Shown: positions 24,426-33,655 of the stretch, in pieces
Numbering within the stretch: position 1 is the stretch's first letter
How the letters are laid out: each line of letters begins with the position of its first letter
Notes under the pieces: generated by a model
What the model saw: the letters and a program-made list of their open reading frames with translations, nothing else
What the model was told of the DNA's origin: nothing
Database searches by the model: none
NCBI RefSeq assembly: GCF_001636315.1
Contig: NZ_KV440949.1
Span: 4,086,973-4,150,972 of the forward strand
Origin: Neobacillus mesonae
GTDB taxonomy: Bacteria; Bacillota; Bacilli; Bacillales; Cytobacillaceae
Length of the DNA: 64,000 nt
Direction of reading: 5' to 3'
Position numbers and translations under genes: made by a program

Positions 24426-25625
24426 ATGGATAAAATAAAATCTACTTCTATTTTACTTAAGGGAATTCGTGTTTATACAGAGAATGAAATAATTGAAAAT
24501 GGCTATATCAAAATCAAAGACAACTTAATAGACGAAATAGGAACAACAGATCGGCTTGGGAGTATGGAGGATTATGAAGTGCTGGAAATCCCTTCAGGAT
24601 ATCATGTAGTACCTGGCTTTATCGATGTTCATATACATGGAGTGAATGGGGCAGACACGATGGATGCAACAAAGGAAGCACTTGATACAATGGTGATGGC
24701 ATTGCCAAAAGAAGGGACCACCAGCTTTCTTGCGACAACGATTACTCAAGAGGCAGAGGAAATAGAAAAGGCTATTAAAAATGCTGGCGAATATATTGAA
24801 ATGCAGTCCGGTCAAGGAAAGGCGGAAATCCTTGGTATTCACTTGGAGGGTCCATTTGTGAATGCGAAAAAAGCGGGAGCACAGCCTATTCAGCATATCA
24901 TTGATCCGAATCTTGAATTGTTTAAACAGTGGCAGGCATTGGCTAAAGGAACAATCAAGCTTGTGACATTAGCACCAGAGCGGCCTGGGGGCTTAGAAAT
25001 GGTCCGTTACTTAAAGGAAAATGGGGTTATTCCGTCTATCGGCCATACAGATGCCACCTTTGAGCAGGTGAGCGAAGCCATTGATGCCGGGGCAAATCAT
25101 GTGACACATCTGTATAATCAAATGAGAGGACTGCATCATCGGGAACCTGGTGTTGTAGGTGCTGCATTTTTACGTGATGAATTAAAAGCTGAAATGATTG
25201 TTGATGGTGTCCATGTCCATCCGGAAATGGTCAATCTCGCTTATAAACAAAAGAAAAGTAAAGGCTTGTTGTTAATTACAGATTCAATGCGGGCAAAATG
25301 TTTGAAAAACGGCACGTACGACCTTGGCGGACAAGAGGTAATAGTACAAGACGGCAAAGCAGTACTGGGAGACGGGACGCTTGCCGGAAGTATATTAAAG
25401 CTGGGTCATGCTGTGAAAAATGTCTTACAGTATACAGGTTGTACAATTTCAGAAGTAATAGAAATGGCGTCGGTTAATCCGGCAAAACAATTAAATGTTT
25501 ACAATCGAAAAGGCAGTCTTGCGGCAGGAAAGGACGCCGATATTGTCATTCTTGATGATCAAATGAATGTTTATATGACTTTTTGCCGAGGAGAGGTCGC
25601 CTTTAATAAAGAGGAGGAAGCTTAA
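24426..25625 (+). CDS. nagA: N-acetylglucosamine-6-phosphate deacetylase
   Basis: The 399-residue cytoplasmic amidohydrolase removes the acetyl group from GlcNAc-6-phosphate, giving glucosamine-6-phosphate for NagB. Metal-site motifs are visible: DVHIHG near residue 58, GIHLEGPF, SIGHTDA, NHVTHLYNQM and the catalytic Asp in LLITDSM. The start ATG 24426 has AAAGGAAG at good spacing; an ATG at 24408 in frame would cover that site. nagB begins 1 bp after its stop, its ribosome binding site lying within the end of nagA. Confidence 0.95.
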   Translation: MDKIKSTSILLKGIRVYTENEIIENGYIKIKDNLIDEIGTTDRLGSMEDYEVLEIPSGYHVVPGFIDVHIHGVNGADTMDATKEALDTMVMALPKEGTTSFLATTITQEAEEIEKAIKNAGEYIEMQSGQGKAEILGIHLEGPFVNAKKAGAQPIQHIIDPNLELFKQWQALAKGTIKLVTLAPERPGGLEMVRYLKENGVIPSIGHTDATFEQVSEAIDAGANHVTHLYNQMRGLHHREPGVVGAAFLRDELKAEMIVDGVHVHPEMVNLAYKQKKSKGLLLITDSMRAKCLKNGTYDLGGQEVIVQDGKAVLGDGTLAGSILKLGHAVKNVLQYTGCTISEVIEMASVNPAKQLNVYNRKGSLAAGKDADIVILDDQMNVYMTFCRGEVAFNKEEEA

Positions 25626-25626
25626 G

Positions 25627-26349
25627 ATGAATTTGATTAAAGTAAAAGATTATGCAGAGATGAGTCAAAAGGCAGCGGAATTTATTATCGATAAAGTACG
25701 TAGTACACCAGGGCTAAAGCTCGGGCTGGCAACAGGAGGAACACCGGTAGGAACGTATCAAAAACTGATTGAAGATCATCAAAACAATAAAACATCTTAT
25801 CATGATGTTGTTACATTTAACCTGGATGAGTATATCGGACTCTCAGGGGAAAATAAGAACAGCTATCGTTTTTTTATGGACAACAAGTTATTCAATCATA
25901 TTGATATTGAAAAAAGTAATACCTTTATTCCCCGTGGTGATGTTGAGGATATTATTTCAGAATGCAGGAAATATGAAGAATTAATCAGCAAGCATGGCGG
26001 CGTGGACCTGCAAATTCTAGGTATTGGCGGCAACGGGCATATTGGATTCAATGAACCGGGTACGTCCTTTGACACCAAAACCCATGTTGTAAATTTAGCC
26101 GACTCCACCATTGAGGCTAACGCTAGATTCTTCAACAGTATGGAGGAAGTTCCAACGCAGGCCATCACGATGGGGATTTCCTCTATTATGAAAAGTAAAG
26201 AAATCCTGCTGCTCATTTCCGGTGAGGGTAAAAGAGAGGCAATGAAGCAGCTGCTTCATGGGAAAATTTCTGAAGAGTTTCCCGCATCTGTTTTAAATAC
26301 TCATCCCGCTGTTACCATTATTGCCGATCAAGCGGCATTAGCCGATTAA
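25627..26349 (+). CDS. nagB: Glucosamine-6-phosphate deaminase
   Basis: The 240-residue enzyme converts glucosamine-6-phosphate to fructose-6-phosphate and ammonia, linking amino-sugar use to glycolysis. Diagnostic motifs are LGLATGGTPVGTY (phosphate site), FNLDEYIGL (catalytic Asp) and GIGGNGHIGFNEPG (active-site His). Length is the standard for the Gram-positive short form. GAGGAGG precedes the start inside nagA. It is cotranscribed with nagA and nagR. Confidence 0.96.
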   Translation: MNLIKVKDYAEMSQKAAEFIIDKVRSTPGLKLGLATGGTPVGTYQKLIEDHQNNKTSYHDVVTFNLDEYIGLSGENKNSYRFFMDNKLFNHIDIEKSNTFIPRGDVEDIISECRKYEELISKHGGVDLQILGIGGNGHIGFNEPGTSFDTKTHVVNLADSTIEANARFFNSMEEVPTQAITMGISSIMKSKEILLLISGEGKREAMKQLLHGKISEEFPASVLNTHPAVTIIADQAALAD

Positions 26350-26372
26350 AAAGAGGAAGTGTCAGTAGGAGA

Positions 26373-27113
26373 ATGATTAATAAGAATTCCCCCATTCCAC
26401 TTTATTATCAGCTTGAAGAATATATTAAAGGGCTAATTGAAAAGGGCGAGTTGAAACCTGGTGATGCACTGCCGCCGGAACGGGAATATGCAGAAACAAA
26501 TCAAATCAGCCGAATGACAGTCAGGCAGGCCTTTACCCAGCTGGTAAACGAAGGTTACCTATATCGGATACAGGGCAAAGGAACATTTGTGGCGGAACGG
26601 AAAATTGAACAGCCTCTGCAGGGCTTGACAAGCTTCACCGAAGATATGAAGGCAAGAGGGCTCGTGCCTGGAAGCCAATTAATACACTTCGAAACGATCG
26701 CGGCTCCAAACGGAGTAGCAAAGCAGCTGTTAATCCCAGAAGCCGCACCGATTTATGAAATCTCTAGGATTCGTTTAGCTGATGGTGTTCCAATGGCGTT
26801 AGAAACCAGTTTTATTTCTGCCGAGTTAATTACAGGGTTGACGGAGGAAATTGTAAATCAATCCTTATACGCCTATATGGAAGAGCAATTAAAACTAACG
26901 ATTGAAAGCTCAACCCAGATTATTGAGGCTTCGATTGCAAATAAGGAAGAGGCTGAATATTTACAAATCAGTGAAGGTGCTCCAGTGATGCTGATTCAAA
27001 ATATTGCATACTTAGAAGATCGGACGCCGGTGGAATTTGTAAAATCTGTTTTTCGTGCCGACCGTTACAAATTTATGATTCAAAAGAAACGCCAGAAACT
27101 ATCTGGAAATTAA
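26373..27113 (+). CDS. nagR: GntR/HutC-family repressor NagR
   Basis: The 246-residue regulator has an N-terminal winged helix-turn-helix (PLYYQLEEYIKGLIEKGELKPGD, then SRMTVRQAFTQLVNEGYLYRIQGKGTFVA) and a C-terminal UTRA domain that binds phosphorylated amino sugars. It matches B. subtilis NagR (YvoA), which represses the nag genes until glucosamine-6-phosphate or GlcNAc-6-phosphate accumulates. Its binding site is the palindrome at 24361. The gene order nagA-nagB-nagR is as in Bacillus. A terminator follows. Confidence 0.95.
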   Translation: MINKNSPIPLYYQLEEYIKGLIEKGELKPGDALPPEREYAETNQISRMTVRQAFTQLVNEGYLYRIQGKGTFVAERKIEQPLQGLTSFTEDMKARGLVPGSQLIHFETIAAPNGVAKQLLIPEAAPIYEISRIRLADGVPMALETSFISAELITGLTEEIVNQSLYAYMEEQLKLTIESSTQIIEASIANKEEAEYLQISEGAPVMLIQNIAYLEDRTPVEFVKSVFRADRYKFMIQKKRQKLSGN

Positions 27114-27127
27114 AAATAGGATTTAGG

Positions 27128-27158
27128 AGACAGGTACTTATTTGGTATCTGTCTTTTT
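27128..27158 (+). terminator. Rho-independent terminator of the nag operon
   Basis: AGACAGGTAC pairs with GTATCTGTCT (one G-T pair) around TTATTTG, followed by TTTT. Confidence 0.82.
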
Positions 27159-27214
27159 ACTTGAAATAGTCCCAATATTTTTTCCCCTTTATTATACCGC
27201 TTACAAAAAAGTTA

Positions 27215-27282
27215 TTGACGAAAGTAATTAGACGATGATATTCTACAACTAGATCAATTAATTAGTTTAATAAACTAATTAA
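27215..27282 (+). promoter_or_regulatory. Promoter and ROK-type operator of the GPH transporter gene
   Basis: TTGACG (27215-27220) and TATTCT (27239-27244, spacer 18) or GATATT (spacer 16) form a sigma-A-type promoter. Downstream, at 27258-27282, lies a perfect palindrome: TTAATTAGTTTA, a central A, and TAAACTAATTAA. Nearly the same 25-mer is found before uxaC and before the LarA-family gene, always behind a TTGACG promoter. XylR-type ROK repressors bind sequences of this type, and a ROK gene lies at 28980-30164. A second palindrome, ATTCTCGAGAAT (27292-27303), is unique to this leader. Confidence 0.8.
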
Positions 27283-27325
27283 AAAGCCGAAATTCTCGAG
27301 AATGTCTACTTTTTTTATATTTTAT

Positions 27326-27339
27326 TGTAAAGGGTTTCA
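27326..27339 (+). promoter_or_regulatory. Possible cre (CcpA) site
   Basis: TGTAAAGGGTTTCA matches the cre pattern TGWAARCGYTWNCW at 12 of 14 positions. Related sequences occur at similar distance after the other two ROK operators, which favours a regulatory role. Confidence 0.4.
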
Positions 27340-27369
27340 AATACTAAAAGGACAAAAGGGGGAGCCGAG

Positions 27370-28902
27370 ATGTCAAGGAAAGATAGGAAGGTTACGTTAC
27401 GTACCAGTGTTGGCTTTGGATTAACAGATATTATGGGGGGTGGGGCCTTTACCATTATCGGTGCTTGGTTATTATTCTTCTATACAACGTTTGTTGGGCT
27501 GACACCCGTTGAAGCTGCTTCTATTATTTCTATTGCACGTGTTGTTGACGCGATTATAAGTTTGTTTATAGGAAGTTTAACCGATAACTTCTTAAAAAAT
27601 AAATTAGGAAGAAAATTTGGAAGACGCCGGTTTTTCTTATTAATTGGTTCCCCGTTAATGCTTACTTACATTTTATTGTGGGTAACAGGAATGAACTATT
27701 GGTATTATCTATTCACTTATTTATTGTTTGAAGTTGTGGCAGCAATGGTTCTTATACCTTGGGAAACGTTACCATCTGAAATGACAAAGGATTTCAACGA
27801 AAGAACAAAAATGTCAACCGCTAGAATGTTTATCTCCGGTACGGGCACATTTTTAGCTACTTTTGTCCCTGGGCTGCTAATTTCCTATTTTGGAAATGAT
27901 AATTCATATGCGTATTTTATTAATGGTGCATTCTTTGCTGTGCTATTTGCGGTATGTGTATTTATTGCCTATAAATCGACATGGGAAAACGAGCTTTCCC
28001 CAGAAGAAGAAAAAGCACTATTGGCAAACTCAAATGAACCAAGAAGTTTTAGTAAAACAGTTAACTCTATTGTTGAAGTTTTGGCAGGTTATGTTTCGAC
28101 CTTTAAAATTAAAAGTTTCCGTAAACATTTAGCCATTTATATTTTCTCGTTTACTGCGAAGGACGTATTTAATGCGGTATTCATCTTCTTTTGTGTATAT
28201 GCGTTAAATATCTCAGCAGCGACTGGGGCTAACTTACTTTCACTAAGTATTATTGGGATCCCTACGACAATATTATCTGGAATCTTGTTCGCAAAAATTG
28301 GACCTTCCAATTTATTTAAAATTGCTTATTCTACAATGATTGTATGTTTATTAAGTTTCTGGGCCATTTATTTAGTTAAACCAAGCTCAATGATTGTCAT
28401 TTTATTTGTGATCGCTGGCATCTATCAAATCGGTAGAAGTATGTTGGAGTTTACTCCTTGGAATGTGTACCCATTTATTCCGGATGTTGATGAAATTGTC
28501 ACTAAACAAAGACGTGAAGGACTTTTTGCGGCGGTTATGACCTTCTTTAGGAAAACTTCTGTAGCAATTGCAACGATGATTGTTGGTTTTGTACTGGAAT
28601 TCGGAGGGTTTGTTAAAGGGCAGACAACACAATCTCCTGAAGCCATTCAAACCATTGTGTATACATTAGTAATTGGAACGATTGTATTGCTTCTTATTGC
28701 GCTATTTATTGCATTTACTTTCAAATTAAATAAACAAACACACGCAATCTTAGTGAATGAAATTGAGCGCTTGAAAAATAACGGCTCAAAAAGCGATGTG
28801 GATCCAAAAACAAAAGAAGTCGTAGAAGAGCTTACTGGATATCACTATGATAATATATGGGATAGTGAAGTGGCAGAAAGTAAAAAATGGAAGATCTCGT
28901 AA
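27370..28902 (+). CDS. GPH-family (glycoside-pentoside-hexuronide) cation symporter
   Basis: The 510-residue membrane protein has about 12 helices and the GPH marks of MelB-like symporters: DIMGGGAFTIIGAWLLFFYT at the start, ARVVDAIISLFIGSLTDN and GRKFGRRRFFLLIGSP in the cytoplasmic loop. The position next to uxaC and the shared operator suggest it imports glucuronate or a glucuronide, as for GPH proteins of uxu/yjm loci in Bacillus. Substrate is inferred from context only. The start has AAAGGGGGAG upstream. A strong bidirectional terminator separates it from the convergent ROK gene. Confidence 0.85.
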   Translation: MSRKDRKVTLRTSVGFGLTDIMGGGAFTIIGAWLLFFYTTFVGLTPVEAASIISIARVVDAIISLFIGSLTDNFLKNKLGRKFGRRRFFLLIGSPLMLTYILLWVTGMNYWYYLFTYLLFEVVAAMVLIPWETLPSEMTKDFNERTKMSTARMFISGTGTFLATFVPGLLISYFGNDNSYAYFINGAFFAVLFAVCVFIAYKSTWENELSPEEEKALLANSNEPRSFSKTVNSIVEVLAGYVSTFKIKSFRKHLAIYIFSFTAKDVFNAVFIFFCVYALNISAATGANLLSLSIIGIPTTILSGILFAKIGPSNLFKIAYSTMIVCLLSFWAIYLVKPSSMIVILFVIAGIYQIGRSMLEFTPWNVYPFIPDVDEIVTKQRREGLFAAVMTFFRKTSVAIATMIVGFVLEFGGFVKGQTTQSPEAIQTIVYTLVIGTIVLLLIALFIAFTFKLNKQTHAILVNEIERLKNNGSKSDVDPKTKEVVEELTGYHYDNIWDSEVAESKKWKIS

Positions 28903-28926
28903 GAAGTAAAATAAAAAATCCATTAA

Positions 28927-28967
28927 AAAATCCCCTTCTCGACCTATTCGGCTGAGAAGGGGATTTT
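28927..28967. terminator. Bidirectional terminator
   Basis: AAAATCCCCTTCTC pairs perfectly with GAGAAGGGGATTTT between the convergent transporter and ROK genes. Confidence 0.92.
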
Positions 28968-28979
28968 GTTGCTGCACAA

Positions 28980-30164
28980 TTAAAATTCATTTTGGAGTGC
29001 TTGATTTTCAAAATTTAGATTCAGTATTGGAACATCTAAGAAATGTTTAATAGCAAGTGCACAAGCTCCCAAACTGCATGCTTTATCCCCTATTGAGGAA
29101 ATTAATAATTCTTGATAATGGCTGATGGAAGAATGAAGATTTTCCCTAATTTTATGAATAGAATTTGGATACATTCTTAGGAATTCACTATCAAGGACTA
29201 AAACATCCGGATTATATAGATTGATCATATTATTCAATCCAATGGACAAATAATAGATAAATTGTTCCATCTTGTCGTGAATGTCCTCATCGCCTTCATC
29301 AAGCCATTTTTGAATATGTTCATAAGTCATATTTTTTATTTTTCTATCTTCGGATAGTTGTTTGAAAACACTTGCTTCTGATGCGTATTTTTCCCAGCAA
29401 CCTTTATTTCCGCATTCGCATTGTTTTCCTTCAGGTACAACAATCATATGCCCGGCTTCTCCGGCATAGCCGTTATGACCGCGGAAAAAATCATTATTTC
29501 TCATCATACCAAGTCCAATTCCTGAATAGAGAGTTGCACATAGAAGATTATCTGTCGAGTGGTGTACAAAAACACGTTCAGCAAACGCGCATAAATTCGC
29601 ATTGTTTTCTATATAAATATCAATCCCGATTTCTTTTTCGAGATCATTCTTTAAGTTAATATCATTCCAGTCGAATCGCGGTACGTAATGGATAATTTCA
29701 TCTTTTGAGACAAGGCCGTGGATAGCAATAACAATCCCTACTATACCATAGCGGTTGTCTTTCCATTCCACTATGTAATTTTTAATCTGATCAATTAAAA
29801 TAGGAAGGGTTTCTGAATAGGCTGTCGTATTAATCTCAATTGTGTTTGATGAAATCGGAATACCTAGGAGGTTTGATAAGGTAAAAGTAATTTTACCAAA
29901 ATCAAGGTCAATGCCCAGCGCATAGCCTGCGCTTCCGTCTAGCGAAAGCATGATAGGCTTTCTTCCAACAGAATTATGCTCAAGCTGCTGCTCTACAATC
30001 AGCCCTTCTTCCAATAAGTCAGCTACCTGAGCGGAGATGGTAGCTCTCGTCAAGGCTGTGGCTTTGGATAGGTCTGCCCTTGAAATCAGCCCTTCCTTAA
30101 CAATTTCTTGAATTATGATTGAACGATTAATTCTTTTAATATAAGCCGCATCACCAGTAACCAT
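28980..30164 (-). CDS. ROK-family transcriptional repressor (XylR-like)
   Basis: The 394-residue regulator has an N-terminal winged helix-turn-helix (LISRADLSKATALTRATISAQVADLLEEGLI) and a ROK sugar-kinase-like domain with the zinc motif CECGNKGCWEKYAS and GHNGYAGEAGHM. It resembles XylR of Bacillus. It is divergent from uxaC and convergent with the transporter, and palindromes of the XylR-operator type stand before three units nearby, so it is the likely repressor of the glucuronate regulon. The inducer is unknown; a pathway hexuronate or aldonate is a reasonable guess. The start ATG is preceded by GGAGG. Confidence 0.88.
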   Translation of the reverse strand: MVTGDAAYIKRINRSIIIQEIVKEGLISRADLSKATALTRATISAQVADLLEEGLIVEQQLEHNSVGRKPIMLSLDGSAGYALGIDLDFGKITFTLSNLLGIPISSNTIEINTTAYSETLPILIDQIKNYIVEWKDNRYGIVGIVIAIHGLVSKDEIIHYVPRFDWNDINLKNDLEKEIGIDIYIENNANLCAFAERVFVHHSTDNLLCATLYSGIGLGMMRNNDFFRGHNGYAGEAGHMIVVPEGKQCECGNKGCWEKYASEASVFKQLSEDRKIKNMTYEHIQKWLDEGDEDIHDKMEQFIYYLSIGLNNMINLYNPDVLVLDSEFLRMYPNSIHKIRENLHSSISHYQELLISSIGDKACSLGACALAIKHFLDVPILNLNFENQALQNEF

Positions 30165-30263
30165 TTGAATCCTCCATTTCTACGAAGCAAAAAACCTTCG
30201 CTCCTATTATAACAGTTAATAGGCGTAAGGTCTTAATTATTTTGGCAGTTAATAATCTGATAA

Positions 30264-30327
30264 TTGACGAAAATAAATAAACGTGGTAACGTAAATATAT
30301 ATTTAATTTGTTTAATAAACAAATTAA
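30264..30327 (+). promoter_or_regulatory. Promoter and ROK-type operator of uxaC
   Basis: TTGACG (30264-30269), 17 bp and TAACGT (30287-30292) form the promoter. The operator at 30303-30327 is a perfect palindrome, TTAATTTGTTTA, A, TAAACAAATTAA, differing from the transporter operator only by one symmetrical base pair. The site would cover the transcription start. Confidence 0.82.
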
Positions 30328-30357
30328 TAAAAAGATATCTATTTTTTTATATAATTC

Positions 30358-30371
30358 TGTAAGGGTTTACA
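30358..30371 (+). promoter_or_regulatory. Possible cre (CcpA) site
   Basis: TGTAAGGGTTTACA matches the cre pattern at 13 of 14 positions (G for C at position 7) and is almost palindromic. It lies in the uxaC leader, 45 bp before the start codon. Confidence 0.5.
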
Positions 30372-30415
30372 GTTGATTTTCATTTACAGCTAGACAATGA
30401 ACTGGAGTGGGGAAA

Positions 30416-31819
30416 ATGAAGAAATTTATGGATAAACATTTTTTATTAAATTCGGACACCGCTATAAAGCTTTATGAAAATGCGGCTGCCGATACACCAA
30501 TATTTGATTTCCATTGCCACTTAAGCCCGCGGGAAATCTGGGAAAATAAGTCATATGAAAATATTACACAAGTATGGCTTGGCGGGGATCACTACAAATG
30601 GCGCACAATGCGTATGCACGGGATAGGCGAAAAATATATTACAGGCGACGCAACTGACTGGGAAAAGTTTGAAGCTTGGGCTAAAACGGTACCATACTTA
30701 ATTGGGAATCCAGTTTATCATTGGACACATATAGAATTAAAAATGTACTTCGGTATTAACAAGGTCCTTAGCTTGGAAACAGCCAAAGAAATATGGGATG
30801 AATGCAATGAAAAATTACAAAGCCCTGATTTCAGTGCAAGAGCGTTGATTGAAAGATCTAATGTGAAGTTTATCGGAACAACGGATGATCCGGTATCTAC
30901 ACTTGAATACCATAAACTATTGAAAAATGATGACTCTTTCAGGGCTATCATCGCCCCAACTTTCCGTCCCGACGGCGCGCTCTTTATTGACCGTCCGACG
31001 TTTAAAAACTGGGTAGAAAAATTAGAGCAGTCGGCAGGCACCGAAGTGAACTCACTAGACGGATTTTTAGCAGCACTAAAGCAGCGGGTTGATTATTTTA
31101 ATGAAATTGGCGGCCGTGCATCCGATCATGATATTCAAAAGATGGAGTTCGTTGAAAAACCAAAGCAAGAAATTGAAGGTATATTCAATAAAGGATTAAA
31201 CGGTGAACAGCTTTCAGCTGCTGAACTCGTTGCCTATCGCAGCTTCCTATTAAAAGAACTTGGAAAAATGTATGCCGAAAAACAATGGGTAATGCAGCTG
31301 CATATGGGAGCAATGAGAAACAACAACACCAGAGCGAAAAAGCTCATTGGTCCTGATACCGGTTTTGATTCGGTTGGCGAAGCCAATATGGCGGAAGGCT
31401 TGTCGCGTTTTCTGGATGCGCTTGACCAGGAAAATGCGTTGCCTAGGACAGTGTTGTTTAACCTAAATCAAAAAGATAATGTAGTCTTAGCTGGTATGAT
31501 GGGGAATTTCTATGAAGAAGGCATCCCAGGAAAAGTTCAGCTTGGTTCCGGCTGGTGGTTCCTCGACCATATTGATGGAATGGAAAAACAAATGAAGGAC
31601 TTTGCTAATGTTGGTTTATTAAGCCATTTTATTGGTATGTTGACTGATTCACGCAGTTTCCTTTCATATGCCCGTCATGATTATTTCCGCCGGATTCTAT
31701 GTAACATTCTTGGCGATTGGGTAGAACAGGGACTTGCACCAATTGACATGAAGCACTTGGAAACCATCGTGAGAAATATTTGCTATCATAATGCCGAAAA
31801 ATATTTTTTAGTACGTTAA
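30416..31819 (+). CDS. uxaC: Glucuronate isomerase UxaC
   Basis: The 467-residue cytoplasmic enzyme interconverts D-glucuronate and D-fructuronate (also D-galacturonate and D-tagaturonate), the first step of hexuronate use. Signatures are FDFHCHLSPREIWENK near residue 32, VKFIGTTDDPVSTLEYH, and QLHMGAMRNNNTR, then RHDYFRRILCN near the end. Length is standard. The start ATG 30416 follows GGAGTGGGG; GTG 30407 in frame would overlap it. It has its own operator and promoter, and heads the segment leading to 6-phosphogluconate dehydrogenase. Confidence 0.96.
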   Translation: MKKFMDKHFLLNSDTAIKLYENAAADTPIFDFHCHLSPREIWENKSYENITQVWLGGDHYKWRTMRMHGIGEKYITGDATDWEKFEAWAKTVPYLIGNPVYHWTHIELKMYFGINKVLSLETAKEIWDECNEKLQSPDFSARALIERSNVKFIGTTDDPVSTLEYHKLLKNDDSFRAIIAPTFRPDGALFIDRPTFKNWVEKLEQSAGTEVNSLDGFLAALKQRVDYFNEIGGRASDHDIQKMEFVEKPKQEIEGIFNKGLNGEQLSAAELVAYRSFLLKELGKMYAEKQWVMQLHMGAMRNNNTRAKKLIGPDTGFDSVGEANMAEGLSRFLDALDQENALPRTVLFNLNQKDNVVLAGMMGNFYEEGIPGKVQLGSGWWFLDHIDGMEKQMKDFANVGLLSHFIGMLTDSRSFLSYARHDYFRRILCNILGDWVEQGLAPIDMKHLETIVRNICYHNAEKYFLVR

Positions 31820-31839
31820 AGAATAGACTTGAATAGACA

Positions 31840-31867
31840 CAGGGGGTTCAGCACAAGGAACCTCCTG
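31840..31867 (+). other. Intercistronic hairpin without T run
   Basis: CAGGGGGTTC pairs with GAACCTCCTG around eight bases between uxaC and the 6-phosphogluconate dehydrogenase gene. It is followed by CTTGAC, not T, so it may be an mRNA-processing or stabilising element rather than a terminator. Confidence 0.5.
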
Positions 31868-32006
31868 CTTGACTACATTTAAGCAAAAGACTTAAAATTA
31901 TGAAATTAAGAGCGAAGTGGCTTTAGATGGTTTTATTTTAACTATGTGGTAACGTTAAATAGTGGAAGGTTTACAAAGAAATACATAGGAAGGATATGGA
32001 TATAGA

Positions 32007-33419
32007 ATGACTAAACAACAAATTGGTGTTGTCGGATTGGCTGTTATGGGGAAAAACCTTGCATTAAATATTGAGAGCCGAGGTTATTCAGTAGCTGTTT
32101 TTAACCGTTCATACGATAAAACTGAGGCATTCTTAAAGGATGAAGCAGAAGGGAAAAACTTTGTCGGTGCGCGGACTGTTGAGGAATTTGTCAATTCCCT
32201 GGAGAAACCGCGCAAAATATTATTGATGGTTAAGGCGGGAGCGGCTACGGATGCTACCATTGAATCGTTAAAGCCATTTCTTGAAGAAGGCGATATCCTG
32301 ATCGATGGAGGCAATACATTCTTCCAGGATACAATCAGACGAAATAAGGAACTCGAAACAGCAGGCTTCCATTTCATTGGAACTGGTGTTTCAGGCGGTG
32401 AAGAAGGGGCATTAAAGGGTCCGGCAATCATGCCAGGCGGTAAAAAAGAAGCCTATGAATTAGTTCAGCCAATCTTAGAAGCGATTTCCGCTAAGGTTGA
32501 AGGAGATCCATGCTGTACTTATATTGGTCCTAACGGCGCCGGCCATTATGTGAAAATGGTTCATAATGGAATTGAATATGGCGACATGCAATTAATTTGT
32601 GAGGCATACTTCATCTTAAAAAATATCCTGGGTTTAAGTACTGAAGAGCTTCATCAAGTCTTTGCAGAATGGAACAAAGGTGAATTGGACAGCTATTTAA
32701 TTGAGATTACAGCTGATATTTTTACAAAAGTCGATCAAGAATCCGGCAAACCGCTCGTTGATGTCATTCTAGATACAGCCGGTCAAAAGGGAACAGGCAA
32801 ATGGACCAGTCAAAATGCTTTAGATTTAGGTGTACCTCTTCCGATTATTACAGAATCCGTATTCGCTCGTTTTATCTCTGCAATGAAAGAAGAACGTGTG
32901 AAAGCAAGTAAGGTACTGAATGGACCAGAAGTTAAGCCATACGAAGGAAATAAAGAAGAGTTGATTGAAGCGGTTCGGAAAGCTCTTTATATGAGTAAAA
33001 TTTGCTCTTATGCACAAGGCTTCGCACAAATGCGCGCTGCTTCTGAGGAATATGAGTGGAATCTTCGCTACGGCGATATTGCGATGATTTTCCGTGGCGG
33101 CTGTATCATTCGCGCTCAATTCTTACAGAAGATCAAAGATGCTTACGACCGGGATCCGGAACTAGCCAATCTGTTATTAGATCCATATTTTAAAGAAATT
33201 ATCGAAAACTATCAATCAGCACTTCGTCAAGTGCTTGCCGTGGCAATTGAGCGGGGAATCCCAGTACCATCATTTGCAAGTGCTATTTCCTATTATGACA
33301 GCTACCGAACGGAAACATTACCTGCAAATCTATTACAGGCACAGCGTGACTACTTTGGAGCCCACACGTATCAAAGGGTTGATAAAGAAGGGGTATTCCA
33401 TACAAATTGGATGGAGTAA
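32007..33419 (+). CDS. gndA: 6-phosphogluconate dehydrogenase, decarboxylating
   Basis: The 470-residue enzyme oxidises 6-phosphogluconate to ribulose 5-phosphate and CO2, producing NADPH. The Rossmann start [15 protein letters not shown], with NRS at the end of beta-2, fits the NADP-using GndA type. Catalytic blocks [11 protein letters not shown] and [18 protein letters not shown] are intact, and the C-terminal substrate region ([27 protein letters not shown]) is complete. It stands between uxaC and the LarA-family operon, as expected if glucuronate carbon enters through 6-phosphogluconate. The ribosome binding site is weak. Confidence 0.96.
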   Translation: MTKQQIGVVGLAVMGKNLALNIESRGYSVAVFNRSYDKTEAFLKDEAEGKNFVGARTVEEFVNSLEKPRKILLMVKAGAATDATIESLKPFLEEGDILIDGGNTFFQDTIRRNKELETAGFHFIGTGVSGGEEGALKGPAIMPGGKKEAYELVQPILEAISAKVEGDPCCTYIGPNGAGHYVKMVHNGIEYGDMQLICEAYFILKNILGLSTEELHQVFAEWNKGELDSYLIEITADIFTKVDQESGKPLVDVILDTAGQKGTGKWTSQNALDLGVPLPIITESVFARFISAMKEERVKASKVLNGPEVKPYEGNKEELIEAVRKALYMSKICSYAQGFAQMRAASEEYEWNLRYGDIAMIFRGGCIIRAQFLQKIKDAYDRDPELANLLLDPYFKEIIENYQSALRQVLAVAIERGIPVPSFASAISYYDSYRTETLPANLLQAQRDYFGAHTYQRVDKEGVFHTNWME

Positions 33420-33429
33420 AGTTTTCTTC

Positions 33430-33473
33430 AGAGACAAAACCTTTTCAACAAAAAAGGTTTTGTCTCTTTTTTT
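33430..33473 (+). terminator. Strong rho-independent terminator
   Basis: AGAGACAAAACCTTTT pairs perfectly with AAAAGGTTTTGTCTCT, followed by TTTTTTT, after gndA. Confidence 0.93.
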
Positions 33474-33493
33474 AATATGTACTTGTAGCTTTA

Positions 33494-33555
33494 TTGACGA
33501 TAGGGAGGTATCATGTTAAGATAAAAATAATTAGTTAGTTTGATAAACAAATTAA
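33494..33555 (+). promoter_or_regulatory. Promoter and ROK-type operator of the LarA-family operon
   Basis: TTGACG (33494-33499), 17 bp and TAAGAT (33517-33522) form the promoter. The operator at 33531-33555 reads TTAGTTAGTTTG, A, TAAACAAATTAA; it keeps the core GTTTRATAAAC of the other two operators with a less symmetrical left arm. A cre-like TGAAAGGGATTACA follows at 33592-33605. Confidence 0.75.
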
Positions 33556-33655
33556 TTAAAGTGATTATGAAATATTTTGTAAGCTTATTGATGAAAGGGA
33601 TTACAGAGAATCGATAGATCAACTAATTATCTACATGCAAATAAATAAAATGAGG

